Assembly (NCBI GenBank): GCA_036653535.1
Contig: JAVVTR010000008.1
Coordinates: 8,969 to 72,968, forward strand
Direction of reading: 5' to 3'
DNA length: 64,000 nucleotides
From: JAVVTR01 sp036653535
Lineage (GTDB): Bacteria > Bacteroidota > Bacteroidia > Bacteroidales > P3
The notes below the pieces were generated by a model. The model saw nothing but the letters and a program-made list of their open reading frames with translations. It had not been told where the DNA came from and ran no database searches. The translations under genes and the position numbers were made by a program. Shown piece after piece: positions 8,648 through 16,035 of the stretch. The stretch's first letter is position 1. Each line of letters opens with the position of its first letter.

Positions 8648-9493
8648 TTATTTAAATGGGGAATTAGGTTCTTTGGCCATATATTCGTAAGTCATATCTT
8701 CTACTAATCCTGGGAAAACTTTTCCAAGTAGAATAGTTATTTTCCCAATAGGAGTAAGAACCAAAGAACGTTTTTTATGATCTATAGCCCATAAAATTTT
8801 GTGGGCTACTTCAAAAGAGGTCATCATTTTATTTTCATCTCGCGGGGTTTCTCCCTGAGGAAAACCTTCTCCATTTAAAGCAAGACTGCGTATATTAGAA
8901 GAAGTGAAACCTGGACAAGCAATAAGAACATGGAGCCCTTTCTTACGATTTTCTATTCTTATCGTTTTTAAAAGAGCTTGCATCGCCGCCTTGGAAGCCG
9001 AATAAGCCGCTCTACCAGGCAAACTTTGGTATCCTGCAATAGACGAAACGCCAACCAAACTCCCTTTATTTTCTAATAAATATTTAAGCGCATAATGAGA
9101 ACAATAGGTGGAACCCCAAAAATTAACATCCATCAATCTTCTTAATACCGATAAATTGCATTTATCAAAAAGACTCCGCATAGAAATACCGGCATTATTA
9201 ATCAGCACATCAATTCGTCCAAAATGTTGATGGGTTTTTTCTACCCAATTCTCGCAATCGACTTCCACACTCACGTCCGTTTTTACCACAAGGACCCTTT
9301 CTTTTATTTCTTCTTCCGAAAGTATTTCCGTTATATATTCTCTAATCATCGAATCTCTACGAGCAGCTAAGGAAACCTTGTATCCAGATTGAAGTAATTT
9401 AATAGCTAATGCCTTTCCTATGCCCGACGAAGCTCCGGAAATCATAGCCACTTTATTCTTATGTTGTCCTACATAGTCTTTTTTTAAAATCAT
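8648..9493 (-). CDS. Short-chain dehydrogenase/reductase
   Basis: A 281-residue classical SDR. The NAD(P)-binding GASSGIGKAL lies near residue 20, NNAGIS follows, and the catalytic YSASK sits after the GVSSIAGYQSLPGRAAY segment. The basic residues after the first Gly-rich loop (AARRD) suggest NADPH. The C-terminal part resembles DltE/YqjQ-like membrane-associated SDRs that act on unknown substrates. It is the first gene of the six-gene minus-strand run that continues into mnmH and selD. Confidence 0.85.
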   Translation of the reverse strand: MILKKDYVGQHKNKVAMISGASSGIGKALAIKLLQSGYKVSLAARRDSMIREYITEILSEEEIKERVLVVKTDVSVEVDCENWVEKTHQHFGRIDVLINNAGISMRSLFDKCNLSVLRRLMDVNFWGSTYCSHYALKYLLENKGSLVGVSSIAGYQSLPGRAAYSASKAAMQALLKTIRIENRKKGLHVLIACPGFTSSNIRSLALNGEGFPQGETPRDENKMMTSFEVAHKILWAIDHKKRSLVLTPIGKITILLGKVFPGLVEDMTYEYMAKEPNSPFK

Positions 9494-9523
9494 ACTTTTC
9501 TCGTCTTAGTTAATAATGTAGAA

Positions 9524-9599
9524 AAAGTTAAATAAAGCACACGACTTACCAACCTACATGTTATAGGTTAGTAGAAAATGCTCCATTTTATTTAACTTT
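9524..9599. repeat. Nested inverted repeat upstream of the SDR gene
   Basis: The outer arms AAAGTTAAATAAA (9524-9536) and TTTATTTAACTTT (9587-9599) are perfect over 13 bp. Inside them lies a second pair, ACCAACCTA/TAGGTTAGT, around a CATGTTA loop, with one mismatch. It would fold as a long hairpin in the leader of the SDR-selenium run, or could be an operator. It is not a terminator, because both neighbours point away from it. Confidence 0.6.
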
Positions 9600-9667
9600 C
9601 TTAAGTTGCAAATTTAAGATTTTTTTACGATAAAAAATATAATTACATTTGCAAGCCTTGAAGATAT

Positions 9668-9714
9668 CTTTCATTTAGACGAAAAAGAAGTATTCTTTTT
9701 TGTCTAAATGAAAG
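9668..9714 (+). promoter_or_regulatory. 22-bp hairpin in the leader of the MFS transporter gene
   Basis: The arms 9668-9689 and 9693-9714 (CTTTCATTTAGAC..., ...GTCTAAATGAAAG) pair over 22 bp with only one G-U and a GTA loop. A TACATTTG box ends at 9651, so a transcript from there would begin just before the hairpin. No T run follows, so it is more likely a leader stabiliser or regulator target than a terminator. Confidence 0.55.
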
Positions 9715-9740
9715 TACTTGTACATTAATGGGAAGTATCC

Positions 9741-9811
9741 ATAAATTATATTATTATGAAATGAACAGGAGTTTCATAACTCCTATTTGTTAAAATTATT
9801 TGCTTATGAAA
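9741..9811 (+). repeat. Dispersed leader repeat, copy 1 (MFS transporter)
   Basis: The left side carries ATGAAATGAACAGGAG (9756-9771). The right side carries TCCTATTTGTTAAAATTATT (9781-9800), ending on the ATG at 9806. Between them AGGAGTT/AACTCCT forms a 7-bp hairpin. AATTAT...ATGAAA occurs at both ends. Related copies precede GT4 (11459-11630) and porN (42204-42319). Confidence 0.6.
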
Positions 9812-11080
9812 AACATACAAATCCGATTAATTACCATGAATTTCCTACAGTTTTTCGTATGGGGTGCTTGGTTAATTTCTTTAGGAGGCTATATGGGAAG
9901 TAGTCTTCATTTTGAAGGTGGACAAATTGGATCTATTTTTGCTTGCATGGGTATAGCCTCTCTTATTATGCCAGGAATTATAGGCATTATAGCCGACAAA
10001 TGGATCAATGCAGAAAAAGTATTAGCTTGCTCTCATTTACTTGGAGGGGGCTTATTGTTTTTTGCTTCCATGCAAACGGAATACACTCCTATGTATTGGG
10101 CCATGCTACTTAATCTCTTATTATACATGCCCACTCTTTCTTTAGTAAATACTATTTCTTACAACGCCCTATCTAAGGCCCATTTAGATATAGTAAAAGA
10201 TTTTCCTCCCATACGTGTTTGGGGTACTGTGGGCTTTATTTGCGCCATGTGGTTGGTAGATTTAACCGGCTACAAAGATTCCCATATTCAATTAGTGGTG
10301 GCCTCGGTAGCCTCTATTATTTTGGGACTATATTCTTTTACGCTTCCGGCAGCTCCTCCAATTAAATCCGAAAGTAAAAATTGGGTCTCTGCATTTGGAT
10401 TAGATGCACTTCATCTTTTCAAGAGAAAAAAAATGGCTCTTTTCTTTCTCTTCTCCGTTTTATTAGGGGCGGCTCTTCAAATAACCAATACTTTTGGAAC
10501 CCCTTTTTTAAACAGTTTTAAAGAAATTCCAGAATATGCAACTTCTTTTGGAGTAACTCACCCCGTAATTCTTCTTTCCTTATCCCAAATATCGGAAACT
10601 CTCTTTATTTTAGCTATTCCTTTTTTCATGAAACGCTTCGGAATAAAACAAGTTATGCTTATGAGCATGCTTGCTTGGGTCTTTCGCTTCGGTCTTTTTG
10701 GATTCGGAAATCCCGGAAGTGGATTACCTTTACTTATTCTCTCTATGATTATTTATGGTATGGCTTTCGACTTTTTTAATATCTCCGGCTCTCTTTTTGT
10801 CGCATTAGAAACCACCGAGAAAATCCGTGCCAGTGCTCAAGGACTTTTCTTTATGATGACTAACGGTTTAGGTGCCATTATGGGAGGGTATGCCAGCGGA
10901 GCCGTTGTAGATTACTTCTCTGTTTATAAACAAGTAGATGGCATTTCTATGCTTATTAGTAGGAATTGGCAATCCATTTGGTTGGTATTTGCTGGATATG
11001 CTTTACTAATAGCCATTCTCTTTGCCATTTCTTTTAAATATAAAAAAAATGCCGCCCAAGAAGAAGCAGAAGTGGGATAA
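9806..11080 (+). CDS. MFS nucleoside:H+ symporter (NupG/XapB family)
   Basis: A 424-residue inner-membrane transporter with 12 predicted hydrophobic segments. It begins with the NQFLQFFVWGAW-like segment characteristic of the nucleoside:H+ symporter family (here MNFLQFFVWGAW at residues 11-22). The first-half loop contains FPPIRVWGTVGFI, also family-typical. It is expected to import nucleosides for salvage. A TTG at 9800 is in frame, but the ATG at 9806 is chosen because it is also the ATG at the edge of the repeat element. There is no neighbour on the same strand within 500 nt; the gene appears monocistronic, with a small hairpin (CTTTCTAC/GTAGAAAG) at 11117-11139. Confidence 0.85.
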   Translation: MKNIQIRLITMNFLQFFVWGAWLISLGGYMGSSLHFEGGQIGSIFACMGIASLIMPGIIGIIADKWINAEKVLACSHLLGGGLLFFASMQTEYTPMYWAMLLNLLLYMPTLSLVNTISYNALSKAHLDIVKDFPPIRVWGTVGFICAMWLVDLTGYKDSHIQLVVASVASIILGLYSFTLPAAPPIKSESKNWVSAFGLDALHLFKRKKMALFFLFSVLLGAALQITNTFGTPFLNSFKEIPEYATSFGVTHPVILLSLSQISETLFILAIPFFMKRFGIKQVMLMSMLAWVFRFGLFGFGNPGSGLPLLILSMIIYGMAFDFFNISGSLFVALETTEKIRASAQGLFFMMTNGLGAIMGGYASGAVVDYFSVYKQVDGISMLISRNWQSIWLVFAGYALLIAILFAISFKYKKNAAQEEAEVG

Positions 11081-11196
11081 AAATAGGATCTAGTTGCAAA
11101 ATCTCTATTTTCCTCCTTTCTACCCTTAAAGTAGAAAGAAAATTACATTTATCCCCTCCTATATTTCAATCTTTTTTACATAAAAAGTGAAAAATA

Positions 11197-11228
11197 TTTG
11201 TCTATTAAAAAAAATAAACCTACTTTTG
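11197..11228 (+). promoter_or_regulatory. Promoter of tRNA-Lys
   Basis: The -33 TTTG at 11197-11200 and -7 TACTTTTG at 11221-11228 are 20 nt apart, the optimal Bacteroidetes spacing. The tRNA starts 15 nt downstream. Confidence 0.75.
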
Positions 11229-11243
11229 CAACCTCAAATCGGA

Positions 11244-11316
11244 GGTCACGTAGCTCAGTAGGTAGAGCACATCCCTTTTAAGGATGGGGTCCTGGGTTCG
11301 AATCCCAGCGTAACCA
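11244..11316 (+). tRNA. tRNA-Lys (anticodon TTT)
   Basis: A 73-nt cloverleaf. The D arm is GCTC..GAGC, the anticodon arm CATCC-CTTTTAA-GGATG gives anticodon TTT, and the T arm is CTGGG-TTCGAAT-CCCAG. The acceptor stem GGTCACG/CGTAACC has a C4-A69 mismatch. The discriminator is A, and CCA is not encoded. It is flanked by its own promoter and terminator. Confidence 0.95.
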
Positions 11317-11624
11317 CAGTTAAAAGGCTAATATTACACAAATTACTGGTAATTTTAGCCTTTTTTTTGTTTTCCCTATTTTGCAAGCCTAATCCCCTTT
11401 CCTTCCTCCATTCAAAATCGTTTTCTATTATTTTGAATAAACATCCAAAATAATCCCCTATAAAACGAACAGGAACTCAAGAGCTCAAGCAAAAGTATAA
11501 AACAACCTTCCTATGGACAAAGCCGACGATTGCTCGCCTCCGCAAAGCTCAAACCTGCGTTTTGGCTCTACCTCTGCTTAAGGTAATGGTCCCACTCGTC
11601 CTAATTAGTTAAAATTGTTTCCTT
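11317..11624. other. Intergenic region between tRNA-Lys and GT4
   Basis: No coding frame is credible in these 308 nt. After the tRNA terminator it is occupied by the dispersed repeat (11459-11630), whose interior (11519-11616) matches a copy at 63447-63539. No promoter with the TTTG/TAnnTTTG pair was found in front of the GT4 gene. Confidence 0.6.
11322..11368 (+). terminator. Terminator of tRNA-Lys
   Basis: AAAAGGCTAA and TTAGCCTTTT pair around a loop of about 25 nt and are followed by a long T run on the plus strand. Confidence 0.8.
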
Positions 11625-11630
11625 ATGAAA
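11459..11630 (+). repeat. Dispersed leader repeat, copy 2 (GT4 gene), with long insert
   Basis: The left side carries ATAAAACGAACAGGA (11460-11474). The right side carries GTCCTAATTAGTTAAAATTG, ending on the ATG at 11625. The interior 11519-11616 aligns with 63447-63539 at roughly 70 percent identity by eye, with shared blocks AAAGCTCAAAC and TGCGTTTTG. Confidence 0.6.
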
Positions 11631-12785
11631 GTTTTATTTTTATCGGCATGGTATCCTAATCGTTACGACTCTATGTCGGGCCTTTTTGTGCGCAAACATG
11701 CCGATGCCGTATCCCAATTTTGCGAGGTTCATGTTCTGTATCTCCACCAAAATCCTGCTATAAAAAAAATGGAATACGTAGAAACCACCTATCATAATAT
11801 CCAAGAGCACTATCTTTACTATCCTTTTTCTTCTTCCTATTGCCTAAAAATTTTCTTCTTTTTTAAAGCATACTGTATAGGTTTAAAAAAAATTTTTTCT
11901 TCTTGGGGAAAGCCAGATTTGGTTCACGCTAATATATTAACCCGACACGGTATAATAGCTTATTTACTATATATCCGCTATAATATCCCCTACGTAATTA
12001 CAGAACATTGGAGCCGTTATTTACCTCAAAATTTTTCCTACACTGGAATTTTACGCAAAAGCATCACCAAGCGCATCGTAAAAAAAGCTGCTGCCGTTCT
12101 ACCGGTTTGCCTCAATTTAAAAAATGCCATGATCGCTCAAGGCTTAAAAAACCCTAACTATATTACCGTTAATAATGTGGTAGACGATTTCTTTTTTAAA
12201 TCGCCTTCAGCTTCAACGACAGAAACTATTCCACCCCGAAAAATTAAGCGAATTTTATATGTATCCTGCTTTGATGAAAAATCTAAAAATGTCTGTGGTT
12301 TATTACGTGCATTAAAACAATGTAGTTTAATTAGAACCGACTTTGAATGTATTTTAGCAGGAACTGGAAAAGATCAACAGATGGCTGTAGATTACGCCAA
12401 AACCTTAGATCTACCAAGCCCTCTTTTACGTTTTGTCGGCGAACAAAACCCGGAAGAAATAAGACAGTGGTTATACAATAGTGATTTTCTAGTCTTGTTT
12501 TCTAATTATGAAAATGCTCCCGTTGTTCTATCGGAAAGTTTTGCCACTGGAACCCCTGTTTTAGCTACTAAAACAGGAGGTATCCCCGAAATGGTAACGG
12601 CCGAAAATGGTTGTTTAGTTTCCCCTAAAAAGGAAGAGGAACTAAGCAAAATGCTTAGTTTTATGTTAGACCATTTCCAAGAGTTTAATGCAGAAAACAT
12701 TCGCAAGAACGCTCTAAAATACTCTTTTCTAAAGGTGGGAGAACATCTCGAAAGTATCTATCGTCAAACAATTAAACCCAATTAA
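11625..12785 (+). CDS. Family 4 glycosyltransferase
   Basis: A 386-residue GT-B enzyme. The N-terminal domain begins with FLSAWYPNRYDSMSGLFVRKHA, and an acceptor-side ITEHWSRY segment is near residue 128. The C-terminal GT4 nucleotide-sugar site has LSNYENAPVVLSESFATGTPVLATKTGGIPEMV, including the conserved E-x7-E-like pair and GG(I)PE. It probably adds a sugar to a lipid-linked or surface glycan in the cytoplasm; donor and acceptor are unknown. Its stop codon overlaps that of the convergent msrBA gene by 4 nt (TTAA at 12782-12785), leaving no room for a terminator between them. The start at 11625 is the ATG at the edge of the repeat element. Confidence 0.88.
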   Translation: MKVLFLSAWYPNRYDSMSGLFVRKHADAVSQFCEVHVLYLHQNPAIKKMEYVETTYHNIQEHYLYYPFSSSYCLKIFFFFKAYCIGLKKIFSSWGKPDLVHANILTRHGIIAYLLYIRYNIPYVITEHWSRYLPQNFSYTGILRKSITKRIVKKAAAVLPVCLNLKNAMIAQGLKNPNYITVNNVVDDFFFKSPSASTTETIPPRKIKRILYVSCFDEKSKNVCGLLRALKQCSLIRTDFECILAGTGKDQQMAVDYAKTLDLPSPLLRFVGEQNPEEIRQWLYNSDFLVLFSNYENAPVVLSESFATGTPVLATKTGGIPEMVTAENGCLVSPKKEEELSKMLSFMLDHFQEFNAENIRKNALKYSFLKVGEHLESIYRQTIKPN

Positions 12786-13702
12786 AAACGTTTCGTATAT
12801 CCATGGCAATATGGAAGCATATGCTTGTTTTCATAATAATTTTGATGTTCCTCTTCCGCTTTCCAAAAAGTAGAAGCAGGAATTAGTTTTGTAGCTATTT
12901 TATAGCCTTTATTACTTAATCTATTTATCATCTTTACGGCCGTTTCTTTCTGCTTTGCCGTAGTATAAAAAATAGCGGATATATACTGGTGCCCAATATC
13001 GGGACCCTGTCCCCCCATCTGCTCCGGGTCGTGAATTTCAAAAAATCTTTGCACCAAATCTTGATAAGAAATTTTCTCGGGATGAAACAGAATTCTTACT
13101 GCCTCTATATGTCCTGTATTTTTCCGGCACACTTCCTCATAGGTAGGTTTCTCTAAGGTTCCCCCTATATATCCTACATCTATAGAATCTATTCCTGGTA
13201 ATTTTTTCATCCAATATTCCACTCCCCAAAAACAACCACCAGCAAAAATAGCTGTGTCTAAAATAGCCTTCCCCTCCGCATTTCCAATAAAATCTAAAGA
13301 AATAGAATTTACACAATGACGAACATTTTTGGGCGTAAGATTTTCACCAATAAATACATGCCCCAAATGAGCACCACAATGGGCACAAGTTATTTCGGTT
13401 CTACGCCCATCCGCATCCATAGTTCTATGGATAGCTCCTTTGATTTCATCATCAAAACTCGGCCATCCACAGCCCGAATCAAATTTATCGGAAGACCTGT
13501 ATAAAGCTTCTCCACATCTTTTGCAAACATAGGTTCCATCTTCTTTATATTGATAATATTGACCAGAAAAAGGCATTTCCGTTCCTTTATCCAATATTAC
13601 TTTTTGTTCTTCCTCTGTTAAAGTTTTCATAGTTTGTGATATTAACGGGTTTGTAAATAATATAAAAATAAAAAATAACAAGTATTTGAATGTTACTTTC
13701 AT
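12782..13702 (-). CDS. msrBA: Exported methionine sulfoxide reductase MsrB-MsrA fusion
   Basis: A 306-residue two-domain repair enzyme that reduces both R- and S-methionine sulfoxide. After an N-terminal signal peptide (hydrophobic residues about 6-18), the MsrB domain carries two zinc CxxC pairs (CKRCG, CAHCG), GCGWPSF and the C-terminal catalytic HCVNSISLDF. The MsrA domain follows, with AIFAGGCFWGVEYW (catalytic Cys in GCFWG), DPEQMGGQGPDIGHQY and EEHQNYY. The order B-A is less common than A-B but is known. The ATG at 13702 has a good GGAGG ribosome site (TGGAGGAAATAT) and is preferred to a TTG at 13747. The export signal suggests protection of envelope proteins. Confidence 0.93.
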   Translation of the reverse strand: MKVTFKYLLFFIFILFTNPLISQTMKTLTEEEQKVILDKGTEMPFSGQYYQYKEDGTYVCKRCGEALYRSSDKFDSGCGWPSFDDEIKGAIHRTMDADGRRTEITCAHCGAHLGHVFIGENLTPKNVRHCVNSISLDFIGNAEGKAILDTAIFAGGCFWGVEYWMKKLPGIDSIDVGYIGGTLEKPTYEEVCRKNTGHIEAVRILFHPEKISYQDLVQRFFEIHDPEQMGGQGPDIGHQYISAIFYTTAKQKETAVKMINRLSNKGYKIATKLIPASTFWKAEEEHQNYYENKHMLPYCHGYTKRF

Positions 13703-14297
13703 ATATTTCCTCCATCTGTTAAAATAATCCTCTTGCTTAGGGTTCAAATATAGTAATTTTCTACATGCTTACCACAAATATTGCCTGCTATATCCGTAGA
13801 CAAACATCAGGTTTTGCATCTTAAATAGAGGTAAGCAACGTTCTCTATACCAAAAAACAAGCCGGTTCCACAAATGGAAATAAGCAGCTTAAAGTGGAAT
13901 TAACCAAAACCAATTTGTCTTAATACAAGCAATTTTTTGTTTTTTATTTGCTTATCTTTCATCGTTATTTTTATCACATATACTCCAAGTGGAAAATTTG
14001 TAAGAAAAATATTCTACCGAATTGGATTTGAAAATAAAAAGCTTACTTCTAACGCCCTTTTATTTTTAAAATTTAATGGACTAACTTTAGATTTAATAAA
14101 TAGTTGTATATGCTCCCTCTCTATTCTAATCTTTTCCTCTTTTGCCGAATGTGTGAATTTTATCCGGCCATTTTTTCTTCTTCGATAAAGCAAGTATAGC
14201 TCCATAAATAAGGCAGGGTCTTAAAAGTGAATAAAATTCACTTTTAAGACCCTGCCTTATTTATCTAAAAATGGAACGGTAACAAATATAATTTATA
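13703..14297. other. Long region without a convincing gene
   Basis: About 595 nt hold two overlapping small frames: plus 13937-14188, which starts at TTG, and minus 14014-14205. Neither has a recognisable domain, promoter or ribosome site. The plus frame includes FITYTPSGKFVRKIF, which loosely recalls the last strand of a T9SS type A sorting domain, so this could be the decayed 3' end of a secreted-protein gene. The region ends with the 27-bp hairpin at 14205-14263. Confidence 0.45.
14205..14263. terminator. 27-bp perfect hairpin, probable bidirectional terminator
   Basis: The arms 14205-14231 and 14237-14263 are perfectly complementary over 27 bp around a TAAAA loop. The core is AAGGCAGGGTCTTAAAAGTG. 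It lies 35 nt after the stop of the minus-strand gene at 14298-14792. The A/T-rich base could supply a weak U tract in either direction. Confidence 0.7.
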
Positions 14298-14792
14298 TTA
14301 TTCGACCGTTTGAACGCCCAATAAAGTCCCTGCTTGTATCTTGGCAGGGTTACCTTTAATTGCCAAAAGAGCAAATCCAATAAGCGGCAATACAATAAGA
14401 CCGAAAGATATACCTAAACCTAAGGCTAGACCTTCTCTATTAGCACCTTCTTCCATAAGATTACCTTGCAACAAAACTTGATTCCCATCTACGGTTTGGG
14501 TAGATATACATTGAATAGTCAAAGTCCCTGGTATCCCTACTCCTTTTGACTTCTCTTTAATAAGATTATACTCTACACTGGTACCGTTTTTAATAAGCAC
14601 ATTCCCGTTTTGGTCTTTTATATTTCCAACAACGGTAATTTCTGGCTTGAAATCCTTTTTAGTATTACTAGAAATGTTCTCGGATACACGAACAGAAAAT
14701 CTAGTTCCTTGTGGTAAGTTTGCAGCAGGAAGTAAACATATCCAATTCATAAAACAAAAACCTAAAAATATTGCAACCTTTTTTTTCATCAT
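14298..14792 (-). CDS. Exported small protein with C-terminal membrane segment, unknown function
   Basis: A 164-residue protein I cannot assign. It starts with a signal peptide (MMKKK, then hydrophobic to about residue 23, LLPAA). The middle reads as a small beta-barrel-like domain: GTRFSVRVSENISS, then KDQNGNVLIKNGTSV, then GVGIPGTLTIQCISTQTVDGNQVLLQG. That pattern (value range, durable start, ramp of beta strands) resembles periplasmic proteins in which an ADG-type beta hairpin precedes a membrane anchor. A strongly hydrophobic Gly/Leu-rich segment at about 121-145 is followed by IQAGTLLG. It stands alone between an empty region and tRNA-Asp, and no promoter pair was found. Confidence 0.65.
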   Translation of the reverse strand: MMKKKVAIFLGFCFMNWICLLPAANLPQGTRFSVRVSENISSNTKKDFKPEITVVGNIKDQNGNVLIKNGTSVEYNLIKEKSKGVGIPGTLTIQCISTQTVDGNQVLLQGNLMEEGANREGLALGLGISFGLIVLPLIGFALLAIKGNPAKIQAGTLLGVQTVE

Positions 14793-15010
14793 CTTTTATT
14801 TTAATTAATTATTTATTTATTTGTATGGAGATTTTTTGATTAATATCAGAGTAAGAAATAAGACTTTCTCTTTTTGTATAAACATTTGCTGGTTTTTCAA
14901 ACGCTTACTAAATATGCTATTCCAAGTTAGGATGCCATGTCAAAATATGTTTTTTCTTTGGAAACGCCATCCATTTTATTTTTATTCATAAAACAACCCC
15001 ATTGTACTGA

Positions 15011-15044
15011 CAAAAAAAAGGAGAAAGTTAAAATCTTTCTCCTT
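15011..15044 (-). terminator. Terminator of tRNA-Asp
   Basis: On the minus strand AAGGAGAAAG / CTTTCTCCTT with an ATTTTAA loop is followed by a T run (A run at 15012-15019 on the plus strand). Confidence 0.85.
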
Positions 15045-15047
15045 TTG

Positions 15048-15121
15048 CGGTCCGGACGAGGCTCGAACTCGTGACCCCATGCGTGACAGGCATGTATTCT
15101 AACCAACTGAACTACCGGACC
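15048..15121 (-). tRNA. tRNA-Asp (anticodon GTC)
   Basis: A 74-nt cloverleaf on the minus strand: acceptor GGTCCGG/CCGGACC is perfect, the anticodon loop CTGTCAC gives GTC, and the T loop TTCGAGC and discriminator G are typical of tRNA-Asp. CCA is not encoded. Confidence 0.96.
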
Positions 15122-15440
15122 TTCTGCAAGGCTTGTTTAACAACGCCTCTAAAACATGGCTGCAAAGATATATATTTTTTTTATTCTATCAAAATTTTCG
15201 ATAAATTTTATAAAAAAAGTTTATCTTTGTACGTTTTTTGATGGCAATTTTACATAAAATTCCTCTAAGGCGATACTGTTTGCTTGCAAGGCAACCAATA
15301 CAAGGTTTTCTGTAATTTTTAAAATTGGCATTTACTTGCTATAAATAAGTATTTTGCCCTTATATCAAACTTGTATTTTTGTTTTTTAGATTACCATCTA
15401 TTGTACTTTAATTAATACGAAACCATAAAAAATACGCTAT
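15122..15440. other. Divergent region between tRNA-Asp and the DUF1573 gene
   Basis: These 319 nt hold the minus-strand tRNA-Asp promoter and no gene. On the plus strand there are -7-like boxes TATCTTTG (15222-15229) and TATTTTTG (15374-15381). The second has a TTTG at 15353-15356, 17 nt away, slightly short of the optimum; it is the more likely promoter of the DUF1573 gene. Confidence 0.5.
15163..15193 (-). promoter_or_regulatory. Promoter of tRNA-Asp
   Basis: On the minus strand a -33 TTTG (15190-15193) and a -7 TATCTTTG (15163-15170) are 19 nt apart. The tRNA begins 41 nt downstream. Confidence 0.75.
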
Positions 15441-15872
15441 ATGAAAATAATTAAAACAATTAGTAGCTTAATGGTGATTTCTTTACTCTGCTTCGGTATT
15501 GCACAAGCACAACAAGGAACCACAGCAAAAAAAACTGCCACCGTAAAAATCCAAGGACCTGAAATTCAATTCAATAAAAACGTACACGACTACGGAGAAA
15601 TTGTTCAAGGTGCCAATGGGGATTGCGAATTTGAATTTACCAATATTGGAAATGAACCTTTATTATTATCGGACGTACGCTCTTCTTGCGGATGCACTAC
15701 CCCATCCTGGCCAAGAGAGCCTATCATGCCAGGGAAAAAATCAAAAATTAAAGTGCATTACGATACCAATAGAGTTGGTGGAATTAGTAAAACCATTACC
15801 GTTACTACTAATGGACAAACCGATAGGGTCGTATTACGAATCAGTGGAAATATTAGCCCTAAAGCCAATTAA
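15441..15872 (+). CDS. Secreted DUF1573 protein
   Basis: A 143-residue protein with a signal peptide (residues 1-23, cut after AQA) and one DUF1573 domain, an Ig-like beta sandwich abundant in Bacteroidetes envelopes. Signatures are FNKNVHDYGEIVQG, FEFTNIGNEPLLLSDVRSSCGCTTPSWP with its adjacent SCGC cysteines, and the closing VLRISGNI strand. The molecular role of the family is not known; it is probably periplasmic or surface exposed. A hairpin at 15981-16005 ends the unit. Confidence 0.85.
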   Translation: MKIIKTISSLMVISLLCFGIAQAQQGTTAKKTATVKIQGPEIQFNKNVHDYGEIVQGANGDCEFEFTNIGNEPLLLSDVRSSCGCTTPSWPREPIMPGKKSKIKVHYDTNRVGGISKTITVTTNGQTDRVVLRISGNISPKAN

Positions 15873-15980
15873 TTTCCAACACCATAAGAAGGCAAACTTT
15901 GCACAAGCCCTAAACTATAAACTATAGCGAAAAGGCATAGATAAGCATTGTTTCCATGTAACCAAATACAAAATACCAAC

Positions 15981-16005
15981 ATCCCGGTAATTCCATTATC
16001 GGGAT
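15981..16005 (+). terminator. Likely terminator after the DUF1573 gene
   Basis: ATCCCGGTAAT / ATTATCGGGAT forms an 11-bp stem with one G-U and a 3-nt TCC loop, followed by an AT-rich tract rather than a pure T run. Confidence 0.55.
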
Positions 16006-16035
16006 ATTTATTTAAATAATTTTATAAAATTCAAC

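Larger units (their letters stand above)
9494..9805. other. Divergent control region with two long inverted repeats and a repeat element
   Basis: The 312 nt between the divergent SDR and MFS genes hold no gene. They contain a nested inverted repeat (9524-9599), a possible -7 box TACATTTG at 9644-9651, a 22-bp hairpin (9668-9714) and a repeat element ending on the MFS start codon (9741-9811). The density of secondary structure is high for this window. Confidence 0.7.

Noticed and set aside
13937..14188. 83-codon plus-strand frame beginning at TTG
   Set aside because: There is no ATG, ribosome site or promoter, and it overlaps a minus frame. I described it only as a possible remnant.
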